Assembly (NCBI GenBank): GCA_028280195.1
Contig: JANQMH010000099.1
Coordinates: forward strand, 42,679-106,678
Reading direction: 5' to 3'
Length of the DNA stretch: 64,000 bases
DNA from: Exilibacterium sp.
GTDB lineage: Bacteria; Pseudomonadota; Gammaproteobacteria; Pseudomonadales; Cellvibrionaceae
The notes under the pieces were generated by a model. That model had not been told where the DNA came from. It did no database searches and was given only the letters and a program-made list of their open reading frames with translations. Made by a program: the position numbers and the translations under genes. This document shows positions 17,671-26,980 of this stretch, in pieces. How positions within the stretch are numbered: the stretch's first letter is position 1; every line of letters begins with the position of its first letter.

Positions 17671-18819
17671 TCAACGCACCACCCGCCGCCGCTCCGTGCC
17701 GATCGCCATCAATATACCAAAACCCATCATCAGGGTGACAATCGATGTACCGCCGTGACTGACCAGCGGCAGCGGCACCCCCACCACCGGCAGCATACCC
17801 GCCACCATACCGATATTGACAAACACGTAGACAAAAAAAGTCAGCGTAATACTCCCGGCCAATAGCCGGCTAAAGGTGTCCTGGGCTTTGAGCGAGATCA
17901 TCAGACCGCGGGCGATCACCCACAAATACAGTGCCACCAGCACCAGCACCCCCACCAGCCCGAACTCCTCGGCCAACACCGCGATAATAAAATCCGTGTG
18001 CCCCTCGGGCAAAAAATCCAGCTGCGACTGGGTGCCGTTGAGCCAGCCCTTGCCGTGCAGGCCGCCGGAGCCGATGGCAGTCTTCGACTGGATGATATTC
18101 CAGCCGGCACCGAGTTTGTCGGCCTCGGGGTTGAGCAGGGTAATGATGCGCTGCTTTTGATAATCGTGCAGTACGAACTGCCACATCGGCCAGGAGCCAA
18201 GGACCACCGTTGCCAGCGCGCCGAACATATAGCCCCAGGGCAGGCCGGCGAAAAACAGTACGATCAGCCCGGAGGCGGCGATCAGCAGCGAGGTGCCGAG
18301 ATCCGGCTGGCGCATGATCAGCAAGGCCGGCACGGCGATGATCACCAGCGTCCACACAACCTGACTGAAGCGCGGCGGCAACAGGCGCTGCGACAGATAG
18401 GTGGCCACCGCAATCGGCACCGCCAGCTTGAGTATCTCCGAGGGCTGAAAGCGAAAACCGCCGAGGCTGAGCCAGCGCTGCGCACCCTTGGCCCCGGTGC
18501 CAAAATACAGCACCAGCAGCAGCAGCCCGATACCGCCCAGATACAACCACGGCGCCCAGCGCTCGAGCATCTGCAGGCGCACCTGGGCGACGGCGAACAT
18601 CATCATATAGGCAATGACGAAAAACACCACCTGGCGCTTTACATAATAGGGATTCTGCCCGCTGGCACTGTAGAGCACCACCAGGCCGTAGGCTGTCAGC
18701 GCCAGCAGCGCCAGCAGCAGCGGCACATCCACATGCACCCGCCGCCAGAGGCTCAGCGGCCGGCGCAGATCGTGACTGGCCTCGGGCATGCGGCGGCGGA
18801 AATCCCCGGCCAGGCTCAA
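17671..18819 (-). CDS. rodA: Rod-shape SEDS peptidoglycan glycosyltransferase RodA
   Basis: The 382-residue inner-membrane protein has about ten transmembrane helices and SEDS hallmarks (LVVLYSASG, FQPSEILKLAVP, LPEGHTDFIIAVLAEEFG, PLVSHGGTS). With PBP2 it polymerises and cross-links peptidoglycan for cell elongation. Its ATG overlaps the mrdA stop by four bases (ATGA). The length is normal for the family. Confidence 0.96.
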   Translation of the reverse strand: MSLAGDFRRRMPEASHDLRRPLSLWRRVHVDVPLLLALLALTAYGLVVLYSASGQNPYYVKRQVVFFVIAYMMMFAVAQVRLQMLERWAPWLYLGGIGLLLLVLYFGTGAKGAQRWLSLGGFRFQPSEILKLAVPIAVATYLSQRLLPPRFSQVVWTLVIIAVPALLIMRQPDLGTSLLIAASGLIVLFFAGLPWGYMFGALATVVLGSWPMWQFVLHDYQKQRIITLLNPEADKLGAGWNIIQSKTAIGSGGLHGKGWLNGTQSQLDFLPEGHTDFIIAVLAEEFGLVGVLVLVALYLWVIARGLMISLKAQDTFSRLLAGSITLTFFVYVFVNIGMVAGMLPVVGVPLPLVSHGGTSIVTLMMGFGILMAIGTERRRVVR

Positions 18820-20708
18820 GACCCGCCCCCGTCCAGGCGCGCCAGCTGGCGCTGCTCCAGTTCCATGTAGGCGTCGAACATTTTGCGGGCAATGGGCGCC
18901 GCCTGAGTAGAGCCGCTGCCGGCGTTTTCCACGATCACCGCCACCGCAATTTTTGGCGTTTCGTAGGGGGCGAAGCCCACAAACAGCGCGTGATCGCGCT
19001 GCCGCTCATCCAGCGCCTCCTCGTCGTAATACTCGCCCTGCTTGATGCCGACGACCTGGGCAGTGCCGGTTTTGCCCGCCATTTTGTAGGTGGCGCCGCG
19101 GCTGATGCCCTGCGCGGTGCCGCGGGCACTGTGGACCACGTCTTTCATGGCATTGAAGACATAATCCCAGTGGCGCGAGTCGGCAATGGCGTTATCGAGC
19201 GCGCGCGGCACGATTTCAACGCTGTCCACCGCCTTGACCAGGCGCGGCCGGCGGCGCTCGCCGCGGGTCGCCAGGGTAGCGGTCATTGCCGCCAGCTGCA
19301 GCGGCGTGGTGAGCACATCGCCCTGGCCGAGGCCGACATTGAGGCTGTCGCCGGGAAACCAGTGCAGCCCGCGGGCACTGCGCTTCCACTGCCGCGACGG
19401 CCAGTTGCCGGCGCGCTCACTGGGTATGTCGACGCCGGTGTGCTGGCCGAGGCCGAAGGCCGCACCCACTGCGTGCATGCGGTCGATTCCCATGCGGTAG
19501 GCGAGGTCGTAGAAAAAGGTGTCGCAGGACTGCTGGATGGCGATATAGAGGTCGACATGGCTGCCGTGGCCGGATTTTGTCTTTTTCCAGGTCCAGTCGC
19601 GATAGAGCCGCTCCTCGCCTGGGAGGCGGTAGAAACCGGGATCGTTGATAGTGAACTTGGTATCGATAATGTTTTGCTGCAAGGCCCCCAGCCCGAGCAT
19701 GGGCTTGAGCGTGGAGCCGGGCGGGTACTGTCCCTGCAGAGTGCGGTCGAACAGCGGCAGGTCCAGCGATTCGTTCAGTTGGCGGTAGTTCTTGTAGCTG
19801 ATGCCGGTAACAAACAGATTCGGATCGTAGCTGGGCGTACTGACGATGGCGAGCACGCCACCGCTGGCAACATCGATGGCCACCACCGCGCCGCGCCTGT
19901 CGCCCAGGGCCTCGAAGCCCATCCGCTGCAGCTCGGTGTCGAGGTGCAGCACCAGGTTTTTGCCCGGCTGCGGGTCGATGCGCCCGCGCTCCAGCACCCG
20001 CAGCACGCGGCCGCGGGCATTGGTCTCGACATTTTGAAAGCCCGCCTCGCCCAGCAGTACCGATTCATACTGTTTTTCCAGGCCGATTTTGCCGATGATA
20101 TGGGTGCCGCTGTAGCGCCGGTACTGCTCCTCGCTGAAGCCGGACAGTTCGCGATCGCTGATGCGGCCGACATAGCCGACACTGTGCGCCAGCAGCTTGC
20201 CGAGCGGGTAGCGGCGCACCAGTTGCGCCTCCACTTCCACCCCCTCGAGGCGGTATTCATTCACCGCGATGCGGGCAATTTCCTCCTCGTTGAGTTCATA
20301 GCGCAGCGGTACCGCCTCGAACGGTCGGCGGCGCTGCTGCAGGCGCTCGTGGAAATTCTCCATATCGGCGGCGGAGAGAGTCACCAGTTCCTGCAACAGC
20401 GCCACCGTGGTGTCCAGGTCGGAGACCCGCTCTTTGACGATGGAGAGTGTGTAACTGGGGCGGTTGTCGGCCAGCAGCACGCCGTTGCGATCATAGATCA
20501 GCCCCCGCGTCGGCGGCACCGATTGCACATGTACCCGATTGCGGTCCGACTGGGTGGCGTAGTCCCGGTATTTGACCACCTGCAGATTGTAAAAGCGCGC
20601 CACCAGCGACAGCGACAGACCCACCACCACCACGGCCGCAATCATCACCCGATAGGCGAATATGCGCGCTTCGCGAGAATAGTCTTTGAGGTGCAGGGGC
20701 TCTGACAT
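18816..20708 (-). CDS. mrdA: Penicillin-binding protein 2 (elongasome transpeptidase)
   Basis: The 630-residue class B PBP has one N-terminal transmembrane helix (about 20-40), a pedestal/dimerisation domain and a C-terminal transpeptidase domain. SxxK is PPGSTLKPM, the second motif is SCD (in IQQSCDTFFYD) and the third is KTGTAQV. It is the D,D-transpeptidase partner of RodA encoded directly downstream. rlmH and rsfS lie upstream on the same strand, as is common in gammaproteobacteria. Confidence 0.96.
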   Translation of the reverse strand: MSEPLHLKDYSREARIFAYRVMIAAVVVVGLSLSLVARFYNLQVVKYRDYATQSDRNRVHVQSVPPTRGLIYDRNGVLLADNRPSYTLSIVKERVSDLDTTVALLQELVTLSAADMENFHERLQQRRRPFEAVPLRYELNEEEIARIAVNEYRLEGVEVEAQLVRRYPLGKLLAHSVGYVGRISDRELSGFSEEQYRRYSGTHIIGKIGLEKQYESVLLGEAGFQNVETNARGRVLRVLERGRIDPQPGKNLVLHLDTELQRMGFEALGDRRGAVVAIDVASGGVLAIVSTPSYDPNLFVTGISYKNYRQLNESLDLPLFDRTLQGQYPPGSTLKPMLGLGALQQNIIDTKFTINDPGFYRLPGEERLYRDWTWKKTKSGHGSHVDLYIAIQQSCDTFFYDLAYRMGIDRMHAVGAAFGLGQHTGVDIPSERAGNWPSRQWKRSARGLHWFPGDSLNVGLGQGDVLTTPLQLAAMTATLATRGERRRPRLVKAVDSVEIVPRALDNAIADSRHWDYVFNAMKDVVHSARGTAQGISRGATYKMAGKTGTAQVVGIKQGEYYDEEALDERQRDHALFVGFAPYETPKIAVAVIVENAGSGSTQAAPIARKMFDAYMELEQRQLARLDGGGS

Positions 20709-20809
20709 AAAGTACGGCGTCTGCCTGAAATTGCGGCTATTTTAGCGGCTTTTAAAATAAAATGGCGACTATTGTCTGCAGCCTGCCGACGCGCCCGCAA
20801 AACTGCAGC

Positions 20810-21277
20810 CTATTTGTGGTAGGGGTGGTTGTTGAGGATGGTCCAGGCGCGGTACAGCTGCTCGATCAGCACGATACGCACCAGCGGGTGCGGCACGGTC
20901 AGCGCCGACAGTGACCAGCGCTGGTCAGCTCTGGCCAGACAGGGCGGCGCCAGGCCGTCCGGGCCGCCGATCAGCAGGCTGCAATTGTCGCCCTGCATGC
21001 GCCAGTCGGCCATCTCTGCGGCCAGTTGCCGGGTCGACCAGGGCCGCCCGCCCGGGTCCAGGGCGATTACCCGGTCGGCCGCCGCCACCGCCGCCAGCAT
21101 GGCCTCGCCCTCGCGCCTGAGGGCCCGGTGCAGATCGGCGTTCTTGCCCCGCGGCCCCAGCGGCAGCTCCACCACAGTCACCGCCATTTCCCGCGGCAGG
21201 CGCCTGGCGTAATCGCCGTAACCCTGCTCCACCCAGGCCGGCATTTTACCGCCCACCGCGATAATGCTGATACGCAT
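20810..21277 (-). CDS. rlmH: 23S rRNA (pseudouridine-1915-N3)-methyltransferase
   Basis: The 155-residue SPOUT methyltransferase modifies helix 69 of 23S rRNA. The start is typical ([20 protein letters not shown]), DxGG-like [10 protein letters not shown] is present, and the knot region contains LLIGGPDGL and [30 protein letters not shown] sequence. The final NNHPYHK is the family signature. Start and stop codons are shared with rsfS (TGATG), so translation is coupled. Confidence 0.96.
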   Translation of the reverse strand: MRISIIAVGGKMPAWVEQGYGDYARRLPREMAVTVVELPLGPRGKNADLHRALRREGEAMLAAVAAADRVIALDPGGRPWSTRQLAAEMADWRMQGDNCSLLIGGPDGLAPPCLARADQRWSLSALTVPHPLVRIVLIEQLYRAWTILNNHPYHK

Positions 21278-21618
21278 CAGTCTTCGGCGCGATGACTCGG
21301 CTGCATCGACCAGAGTTTCTCCAGCTCATAGAACGCGCGGGTGGCCGGCAGCATCACATGCACCACGGTATCACCGTAGTCCACCAATACCCATTCCGCC
21401 GCTTCCAGCCCCTCCACGCCGATGGGGCGAAAGCCTTTTTCCTTGGCCTCGTCCACCACCGTCGAGGCCAGCGACTTGACGTGGCGGTTGGAGGTGCCGC
21501 TGGCAATCACCAGGGTATCCATGACATCGGTCAGCCCGCGCACATCGAGGCGCACGATATCCTTGCCTTTGACATCCTCCAGGGCATCCATAATCGTCCG
21601 GTTCAATTCAGTCGACAT
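21277..21618 (-). CDS. rsfS: Ribosomal silencing factor RsfS
   Basis: The 113-residue protein binds uL14 and blocks subunit joining under starvation. Conserved features are [20 protein letters not shown], the [19 protein letters not shown] block, and [15 protein letters not shown]. The ATG at 21618 gives the standard N-terminus. Its ribosome-binding region is the last of three tandem copies (see 21614-21667), which makes initiation unusual. nadD lies upstream and rlmH overlaps its end. Confidence 0.95.
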   Translation of the reverse strand: MSTELNRTIMDALEDVKGKDIVRLDVRGLTDVMDTLVIASGTSNRHVKSLASTVVDEAKEKGFRPIGVEGLEAAEWVLVDYGDTVVHVMLPATRAFYELEKLWSMQPSHRAED

Positions 21619-21667
21619 ACAACTCTCTTAGACATACAACTCTCTTATTAGGCATACAACTCTCATA
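21614..21667 (-). repeat. 17-nt tandem repeat triplicating the rsfS translation start
   Basis: On the minus strand three near-identical units each contain AGAGAGTTGTATG or GAGAGTTGTATG, that is a Shine-Dalgarno-like purine tract, a spacer and an ATG. The ATGs at 21655, 21635 and 21618 fall in three different frames. The first two open mini-frames of 15 and 10 codons that stop across the true rsfS start. Confidence 0.7.
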
Positions 21668-21692
21668 CTTGATCGGGTTAAAACCTCGGCCG

Positions 21693-22349
21693 CTACGCCT
21701 CCACCTCAACCGGGTACAGCTTGTGCTCGCAGATAAAATCCCATACCGCATCCGGCAGCAGAAACTGGGGAGAGACGCCGGCGGCTATCTGCCGGCGGAT
21801 GTCCGAGCTGGAAATCGGCAGCAGACTCACCTGCTCCACCAGCGCCAGGCCCGACGGCCGGCGGCGCACATCCTGCGGGCTGCCCTGGCGCCCCTGCAGC
21901 AGCTCCGCCACCGGCCCGCTGTGGGGCAATTGCCAGCCGGGTCGCGCCGCCACTACGATATGAGCATAGTCCAGCAGCTCGCGCCAGCGCTGCCAGGTGT
22001 GCAGCTGTACCAGCGAATCCATACCCAAGGTCAGGCACAGGGCGGTGTGCGGCCCGTATTCGCGACGCATTTCGATCAGGGTATCTATGGTATAGGAAGG
22101 CGTCTGGCGCCGCAGCTCGCGCTCATCGACGCTCAACTGCGGGCAGTTCTGCACTGCCAGTCTGACCATGGCGGCGCGGTCGGCGGCGCTGCGCACCGGC
22201 GCCTGGCGATGGGGCGGCAGGTGGCAGGGCAGCAGGCGCATCTCGTCGAGCTGCAGATGCTGGTGCAGCTCCAGGGCAACCCGCAAGTGGCCGGTATGGA
22301 CCGGGTCGAAGGTGCCGCCGAACACACCGATCGCCGCGCGAACCGTCAT
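21693..22349 (-). CDS. nadD: Nicotinate-nucleotide adenylyltransferase
   Basis: The 218-residue enzyme adenylates nicotinate mononucleotide in NAD synthesis. The nucleotidyltransferase motif is GVFGGTFDPVHTGHL (HxGH) and the C-terminal ISSSDIRRQ matches the SSTxIR signature. It lies just downstream of proA on the same strand. The ATG at 22349 is chosen over a TTG at 22358. Confidence 0.95.
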   Translation of the reverse strand: MTVRAAIGVFGGTFDPVHTGHLRVALELHQHLQLDEMRLLPCHLPPHRQAPVRSAADRAAMVRLAVQNCPQLSVDERELRRQTPSYTIDTLIEMRREYGPHTALCLTLGMDSLVQLHTWQRWRELLDYAHIVVAARPGWQLPHSGPVAELLQGRQGSPQDVRRRPSGLALVEQVSLLPISSSDIRRQIAAGVSPQFLLPDAVWDFICEHKLYPVEVEA

Positions 22350-22374
22350 CGCCGCCAACAGACCCTGTCAGCAC

Positions 22375-23631
22375 TCACTGGCGTATGTGACCGTCGCCGA
22401 ACACAATCCACTTTTGCGAGGTCAGGCCCTCGAGGCCGACCGGCCCGCGGGCGTGAATCTTGTCGGTGGAAATACCGATTTCGGCGCCGAGACCGTATTC
22501 GAAGCCATCGGCAAAACGGGTCGAGGCGTTGACCATCACCGAACTGGAGTCCACCTCGGTGAGGAAACGCCGCGCGCGGCCGTAATCGCGGGTGACGATG
22601 GCATCGGTATGGCGCGAGCCGTAGCGGTTGATATGGGCGATGGCCTGGTCGAGGCCGGCCACCACTTTGATCGACAGTATCGGCGCCAGGTACTCCGTGG
22701 ACCAGTCCTCTTCAGCGGCGGCATGGATATCGGGCAGCAGCGCGCGGGCCCGGGCGCAGCCGCGCAGCTCCACGCCGCGATCGGCATAGGCCTGGGCCAG
22801 CGGCGGCAGGGCGGCGGCGGCCACGGACTCGGCCACCAGCAGCGTCTCCATGGCATTGCAGACGCCGTAGCGATGGGTCTTGGCATTGACGGCGATCGCA
22901 AACGCTTTTTCCAGATCTGCCCGGTCGTCGATATAGACATGGCAGATGCCGTCCAGATGTTTGATCACCGAGACCCGGGCATCGCGGGCGATACGCTCGA
23001 TCAGGCCCTTGCCGCCGCGCGGCACAATCACGTCGACAAACTCGGACAGGGTAATCAGCTCCCCCACCGCGGCCCGATCGGTGGTCTCGACCACCTGCAC
23101 CGCGGTGGCGGGCAGACCTGCCGCTTCGAGGCCGGCGGCGATGCAGCCGGCGATGGCGCGATTGGAATTGATCGCTTCGCTGCCGCCGCGCAGGATGGTG
23201 GCGTTACCGGATTTCAGGCACAGGCTGGCGGCATCGACGGTCACATTGGGCCGCGACTCGTAAATAATACCCACCACACCCAAGGGAACACGCATGCGGC
23301 CGACCTGGATACCGCTGGGGCGGTAGCGCATATCGGTGATTTCGCCGCAGGGATCGGGCAGCGCTGCCATCTGGCGCAGGCCCTCGATCATGGCGTCGAT
23401 ACGCGCCGCATTCAACTCCAGGCGATCCAGCAGCGCTGCCGCCAGACCGCTGTCGCGACCGCTCTCGAGGTCGCGGGCATTGGCCCGGCCGAGCTCTTCG
23501 CGGGTGACATCGATCTGCTCGGCAATGGCCAGCAGAGCGCTGTTTTTGACCTGGGTGCTGGCCGCCGCTACGACCCTGGAGGCCTGGCGGGCGCGGCTGC
23601 CCAGATCCGCCATATAGGCTTTTACGCTCAT
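22375..23631 (-). CDS. proA: Glutamate-5-semialdehyde dehydrogenase (gamma-glutamyl phosphate reductase)
   Basis: The 418-residue enzyme performs the NADPH-dependent second step of proline synthesis. It has the aldehyde-dehydrogenase-like fold with [42 protein letters not shown] and the catalytic Cys in [12 protein letters not shown]. The end [13 protein letters not shown] is diagnostic. It sits 25 bases before nadD on the same strand, a common gammaproteobacterial pairing. Confidence 0.97.
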   Translation of the reverse strand: MSVKAYMADLGSRARQASRVVAAASTQVKNSALLAIAEQIDVTREELGRANARDLESGRDSGLAAALLDRLELNAARIDAMIEGLRQMAALPDPCGEITDMRYRPSGIQVGRMRVPLGVVGIIYESRPNVTVDAASLCLKSGNATILRGGSEAINSNRAIAGCIAAGLEAAGLPATAVQVVETTDRAAVGELITLSEFVDVIVPRGGKGLIERIARDARVSVIKHLDGICHVYIDDRADLEKAFAIAVNAKTHRYGVCNAMETLLVAESVAAAALPPLAQAYADRGVELRGCARARALLPDIHAAAEEDWSTEYLAPILSIKVVAGLDQAIAHINRYGSRHTDAIVTRDYGRARRFLTEVDSSSVMVNASTRFADGFEYGLGAEIGISTDKIHARGPVGLEGLTSQKWIVFGDGHIRQ

Positions 23632-23789
23632 TGTCGATTTCCGGTGGGGTGTCGTTGCTGTGTTGACTTTGATTTTTGGGATTATACCTGAATTCGTTGG
23701 GGCTATGGTTTTGCCTTCCCATATAGGAGCTGGGAAGGGGTTGGTGCCATACCGGCCCGCATGGCAACAACTGTATTTTTCAAGTCGGG

Positions 23790-24203
23790 CTAGCCTGGAG
23801 CGATCAGCTTTACTTGGGGGAAATAGCTTCTGAAGCGAGAGATATCCCGTGTGATAAGAGGCGCCTGCATATATGTCGCGTGTGCCCCGATATAGAAATC
23901 GGCCATGGGAGTTTTTTTATCACCCCCGCGTTTCCTGTACTGTTTAAAAGCCCGGCTGGTATTAAAAGCAACATCAACAGGGATTGCAAGGGTATCGATA
24001 CCCAGTTGTTTGAGTGTGTTGCGTAAGGTTTCACAAGAATCGAAGTTAAACGCTATTTCTGTAAATATGATGGTATTTACCACTAATTTGTGCGCTTTTG
24101 AGCTTTCATAGAGTATGCCGGCAGACCATTCGCACCAGTCGCCATCGTCGTTAAAGACGTCCAGCAAAACACAGGAGTCAATAAAAACCACACTGTCATT
24201 CAC
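23790..24203 (-). CDS. PIN-domain toxin (VapC-like)
   Basis: The 137-residue protein has PIN-domain acidic positions: D9 in [13 protein letters not shown], a central Glu in [11 protein letters not shown] in [13 protein letters not shown] and D in [14 protein letters not shown]. VapC-type toxins are ribonucleases that cleave tRNA or rRNA. Its start overlaps the end of the upstream AbrB-type gene by eight bases, the classical antitoxin-toxin order. The RNA target is unknown. Confidence 0.88.
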   Translation of the reverse strand: MNDSVVFIDSCVLLDVFNDDGDWCEWSAGILYESSKAHKLVVNTIIFTEIAFNFDSCETLRNTLKQLGIDTLAIPVDVAFNTSRAFKQYRKRGGDKKTPMADFYIGAHATYMQAPLITRDISRFRSYFPQVKLIAPG

Positions 24204-24414
24204 CGCGGGTCATTTCCATGATCTCGCCGGTTGTCATTTTACCCTTAGTAATGCCCCGCACCTTTTCAAAAGGGTTATAGGTATCTTTTTTAACGACTTC
24301 GACATGGTCGTCGACAATCACAAAATCGATATCCGTCTCACCCGGGACAATGCCTAAAAAATCACGGATAGGCTTGGGAATGGTAGCCTGGCCTTTGGCG
24401 GTCACGGTACCCAT
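24196..24414 (-). CDS. AbrB/MazE-type antitoxin (SpoVT-AbrB domain)
   Basis: The 72-residue protein opens MGTVTAKGQATIPKPIRDFL, a clear swapped-hairpin AbrB DNA-binding domain. The C-terminal tail ([14 protein letters not shown]) presumably wraps the PIN toxin. The ATG at 24414 has GGGAGT about 9 nt upstream. An upstream in-frame start at 24438 would add eight residues. It should neutralise the toxin and repress the operon. Confidence 0.88.
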   Translation of the reverse strand: MGTVTAKGQATIPKPIRDFLGIVPGETDIDFVIVDDHVEVVKKDTYNPFEKVRGITKGKMTTGEIMEMTRGE

Positions 24415-24517
24415 CGGTCGGTACTCCCGAATATACAAATGATGCGGACAGGGTATTTGTTGGGGTATTACCTGTCAACCAAAAAAGTAATACCTTGGAT
24501 AGCAAAAAACCATCTAG

Positions 24518-25117
24518 CTAGCCTTTGGAGAGACTGTCAACGATATCCGCCAGCCGCCGTAGCCGCGCCAAGGGGTCGTCGATCTGCAACAGGTGCAGTT
24601 TTTCTTTCAGCTCCAGTGGCAGCACCTGCGCCAGCTGCCAGCCCAATTGGCGCGCATCGGTGACCTCGGGCAGGGCCAGCCCGGCAACCGAGGGGTGGGC
24701 ACGCAGGTTCTGCAGCAGTTCGAGCAGTCCGTCATACTCCTGCAGCAGATCACTGGCCGGCTCTGGCGGCAGGAACTCTACCTGCGCCTGCAGCAGCTGG
24801 TCGTTGTCGAGCTGTGATTCCAGCACGCGAAACTTGCGCTCGCCACAGACCGAAATCCCCAGCAGCCCGTTGGGCAGCTGGTCCCAGTTGACGATGTCGA
24901 CATAGACTCCCAGTTCGACAATAGCCGGTGCCCGGGAGGCCTCCCGCGCGGGGTTCAATACCTCCTGACCGCCGACCAGCTTGACGATACCGAAGCCGCA
25001 ATTCTGCTTCATGCAGCGACTGACCAGATCCAGATAGCGCTGCTCGAAGATCTGCAACGGCAGGGGCACGCCGGGGAATAGCAGGGTACTCAATGGAAAA
25101 AGTGTGATGGCGTTCAT
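24518..25117 (-). CDS. LON substrate-binding-domain protein (peptidase S16, lon-like N-terminal domain only)
   Basis: The 199-residue protein consists of the Lon N-terminal domain alone: ITLFPLSTLLFPGVPLPLQI, FEQRYLDLVSRCM, GFGIVKLV and a LxVxGxxRFRV-like ISVCGERKFRVLE. No ATPase or Ser-Lys protease domain follows. Such stand-alone proteins are widespread in proteobacteria. They may bind misfolded substrates, but their function is not established. Confidence 0.88.
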   Translation of the reverse strand: MNAITLFPLSTLLFPGVPLPLQIFEQRYLDLVSRCMKQNCGFGIVKLVGGQEVLNPAREASRAPAIVELGVYVDIVNWDQLPNGLLGISVCGERKFRVLESQLDNDQLLQAQVEFLPPEPASDLLQEYDGLLELLQNLRAHPSVAGLALPEVTDARQLGWQLAQVLPLELKEKLHLLQIDDPLARLRRLADIVDSLSKG

Positions 25118-25249
25118 AGGGTGACCCGATTGACACTTCAGCTCGCGTTCAGGTTAACGGAGCTATTCTGGCAGCACAAGTTAAGTAATCCAGTCGAACA
25201 GGCTGACCGGGCTCAACCTATTACCCAGCAAGGAAAAGGAGTTGACACC

Positions 25250-25795
25250 ATGAAAAAGTTACTCTTCGGTACAATCACAGCCGCGGCGCTGATGGCCAGC
25301 GTCTCCACACCGGCTCTGGCGCGCAGTGACGCGCGTTTTGACTATGCCAAAGTGACCAATGTCACCCCGATTTACAAAACCATCGAGCATCGCCGGCCGC
25401 AGCGCGAATGCTGGGTCGAAACGGTCAGCTACGAGCGCCCGCACTACCGCTCCCGCTCTCATACCGGCACTATCGTCGGCGGCATTATCGGCGCCGCGAT
25501 CGGCAACGAACTGGGCCACAAGAAGCGCAACAAGCAGGTTGGCGCCCTGGCGGGTGCGGTGCTGGGCGCCTCCATCGGCAGTGATATCAGCCGCCGCAAA
25601 CGCGATTATGGCAGCGTCACCGAGTTCCGCGATGAGGAACGCTGTGAAGTCAGACATGCGGTCGAGTACGAGGAGCGGGTGATCGGCTATGATGTAACTT
25701 ACCGCTATCACGGCGAGACTTACCACACGCGCATGGACCACGACCCCGGCAGGAAGCTCAAAGTGGCGGTCAACGTGCGGCCGGTGCGGCGCTAG
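25250..25795 (+). CDS. Exported glycine-zipper (17-kDa antigen-like) protein
   Basis: The 181-residue product has a signal peptide (MKKLLFGTITAAALMASVST) cut after ALA. A glycine-zipper 2TM segment follows in the middle (GTIVGGIIGAAIGNELGH, then GALAGAVLGASIGSDI). The C-terminal part is charged and Cys-containing (ERCEVRHAVEYEERVIGYDV). Rickettsial 17-kDa-type proteins of this pattern are envelope proteins of unknown role. Its position before PepSY and PhoP/PhoQ-like genes suggests envelope stress. An AAGGA ribosome-binding site precedes the ATG. Confidence 0.82.
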   Translation: MKKLLFGTITAAALMASVSTPALARSDARFDYAKVTNVTPIYKTIEHRRPQRECWVETVSYERPHYRSRSHTGTIVGGIIGAAIGNELGHKKRNKQVGALAGAVLGASIGSDISRRKRDYGSVTEFRDEERCEVRHAVEYEERVIGYDVTYRYHGETYHTRMDHDPGRKLKVAVNVRPVRR

Positions 25796-25796
25796 C

Positions 25797-25813
25797 GCCC
25801 CGCTTCGCGGGGC
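25797..25813 (+). terminator. Hairpin downstream of the glycine-zipper gene
   Basis: GCCCCGC-TTC-GCGGGGC forms a perfect 7-bp stem two bases after the stop codon. No T-run follows, so it may be a weak terminator or an RNA-stabilising hairpin. Confidence 0.45.
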
Positions 25814-25908
25814 TGCCCGGTGCCCTCCCGGAAGCGGCATTGCCGGGTCGACAAGCGCCAGATCCTGTGAGTTAATTCGGGGCAGACCCGACACAGAGTG
25901 ACCCGACT

Positions 25909-26217
25909 ATGCCCAAATTCACCGTCAAAGTCCTGTTTTTAGCCCTGGCTGTGGTGTTGACCACCTCGCTGGGGCTGGCCGGCGGCGCCCCGGGGGCCTG
26001 GGCCCAGCCGGGCGACTACCCGCGCCAGGAACAGCGCCTGATCAGCCAGTCGCGCGCCGCCTCCCTGGTCAAACAGCGCTACGGCGGTAAGGTGCTGAAA
26101 GTACAGCGCAGCAAATCCGGCAACAAGATAACCTACCGCGTCAAACTGCTGCAGGAATCCGGGCGTGTCCGGCAGGTGGTGGTCGACGCCCAGACCGGTG
26201 CCATTCTCGGCGGCTGA
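25909..26217 (+). CDS. Periplasmic PepSY-domain protein
   Basis: The 102-residue product has a signal peptide ending near AWA and one PepSY domain (ISQSRAASLVKQRYGGKVLK, VKLLQESGRVRQVVVDAQTG). PepSY proteins bind and restrain proteases or sensors in the envelope. It lies 27 bases upstream of the response regulator, a frequent arrangement with PhoP/PhoQ-like pairs, so it probably acts in the same signalling unit. Confidence 0.85.
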   Translation: MPKFTVKVLFLALAVVLTTSLGLAGGAPGAWAQPGDYPRQEQRLISQSRAASLVKQRYGGKVLKVQRSKSGNKITYRVKLLQESGRVRQVVVDAQTGAILGG

Positions 26218-26244
26218 GCGCCGACCCAGACAAGGAATCATCAA

Positions 26245-26949
26245 GTGCGTTTACTGGTTGTTGAAGACGAAAGTCATCTGCGCGAGCAGCTGCAGACCTT
26301 CCTCTGCCAGCTGGGCTATGTGGTGGATGCCGCCGCCGACGGCAGGGAGGGGCTGTATTTTGGCGAGGAATATCCCTACGACCTCGCCGTTATCGATATC
26401 GGCCTGCCGGAGATCGACGGTATCGAGCTGATCAAACGCCTGCGCGGCCAGGGCAAAAGCCAGCCCATCCTGATTTTGACCGCGCGCGGCAACTGGCAGG
26501 ACAAGGTCGAAGGGCTGGAGGCCGGCGCCGATGACTACCTGGTAAAACCCTTTCACAACGAAGAGCTGCGCGCGCGTATCAACGCGCTGCTGCGCCGCTC
26601 GGCGGGACACGCCACGCCGCAGTTGCGCTTTGGCCCGGTGTGCCTCGACACCGCCGCCAAAACCGTGCAGATCGACAGCGTGGCGCTGGAATTGACCGGC
26701 TTCGAGTACAACACCCTGGAATACCTGATGCACCGCGCCGGCGAAGTGGTATCGAAGACCGAACTGACCGAACACCTCTACGATCAGGATTTCGACCGCG
26801 ACAGCAATGTGATCGAGGTCTTTATCGGCCGCCTGCGCAAGAAACTCGACCCCCGGGGCGAGCTGAAACCGATAGCGACAGTGCGCGGGCAGGGCTATCG
26901 CTTTACGCTGCCGGCCAGCGAGGAAGCGGCATCTGAAAAAAGCCCCTGA
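26245..26949 (+). CDS. OmpR-family response regulator, PhoP-like
   Basis: The 234-residue protein has a receiver domain with phospho-acceptor D51 (AVIDIGLPEIDGIEL) and the PhoP-like stretch NWQDKVEGLEAGADDYLVKP, then a winged-helix output domain (VSKTELTEHLYDQD, VFIGRLRKKLD, VRGQGYRFTLP). The start codon is GTG with AAGGAA 7 nt upstream. The cognate kinase gene follows after 31 bases. Likely inputs are divalent cations or envelope stress, by analogy with PhoP only. Confidence 0.9.
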   Translation: MRLLVVEDESHLREQLQTFLCQLGYVVDAAADGREGLYFGEEYPYDLAVIDIGLPEIDGIELIKRLRGQGKSQPILILTARGNWQDKVEGLEAGADDYLVKPFHNEELRARINALLRRSAGHATPQLRFGPVCLDTAAKTVQIDSVALELTGFEYNTLEYLMHRAGEVVSKTELTEHLYDQDFDRDSNVIEVFIGRLRKKLDPRGELKPIATVRGQGYRFTLPASEEAASEKSP

Positions 26950-26980
26950 GCCCACCGCGGCACCGGCGCGCCGCAGCGCC

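Noticed and set aside
18990..20705. 571-codon open frame antisense to mrdA
   Set aside because: It is a shadow of PBP2 caused by high GC; the minus-strand frame has all catalytic motifs and the plus-strand product resembles no protein.
22168..23691. 507-codon open frame antisense to proA and nadD
   Set aside because: Opposite strand encodes well-conserved ProA and NadD; composition of this frame is typical of GC-driven artefacts.
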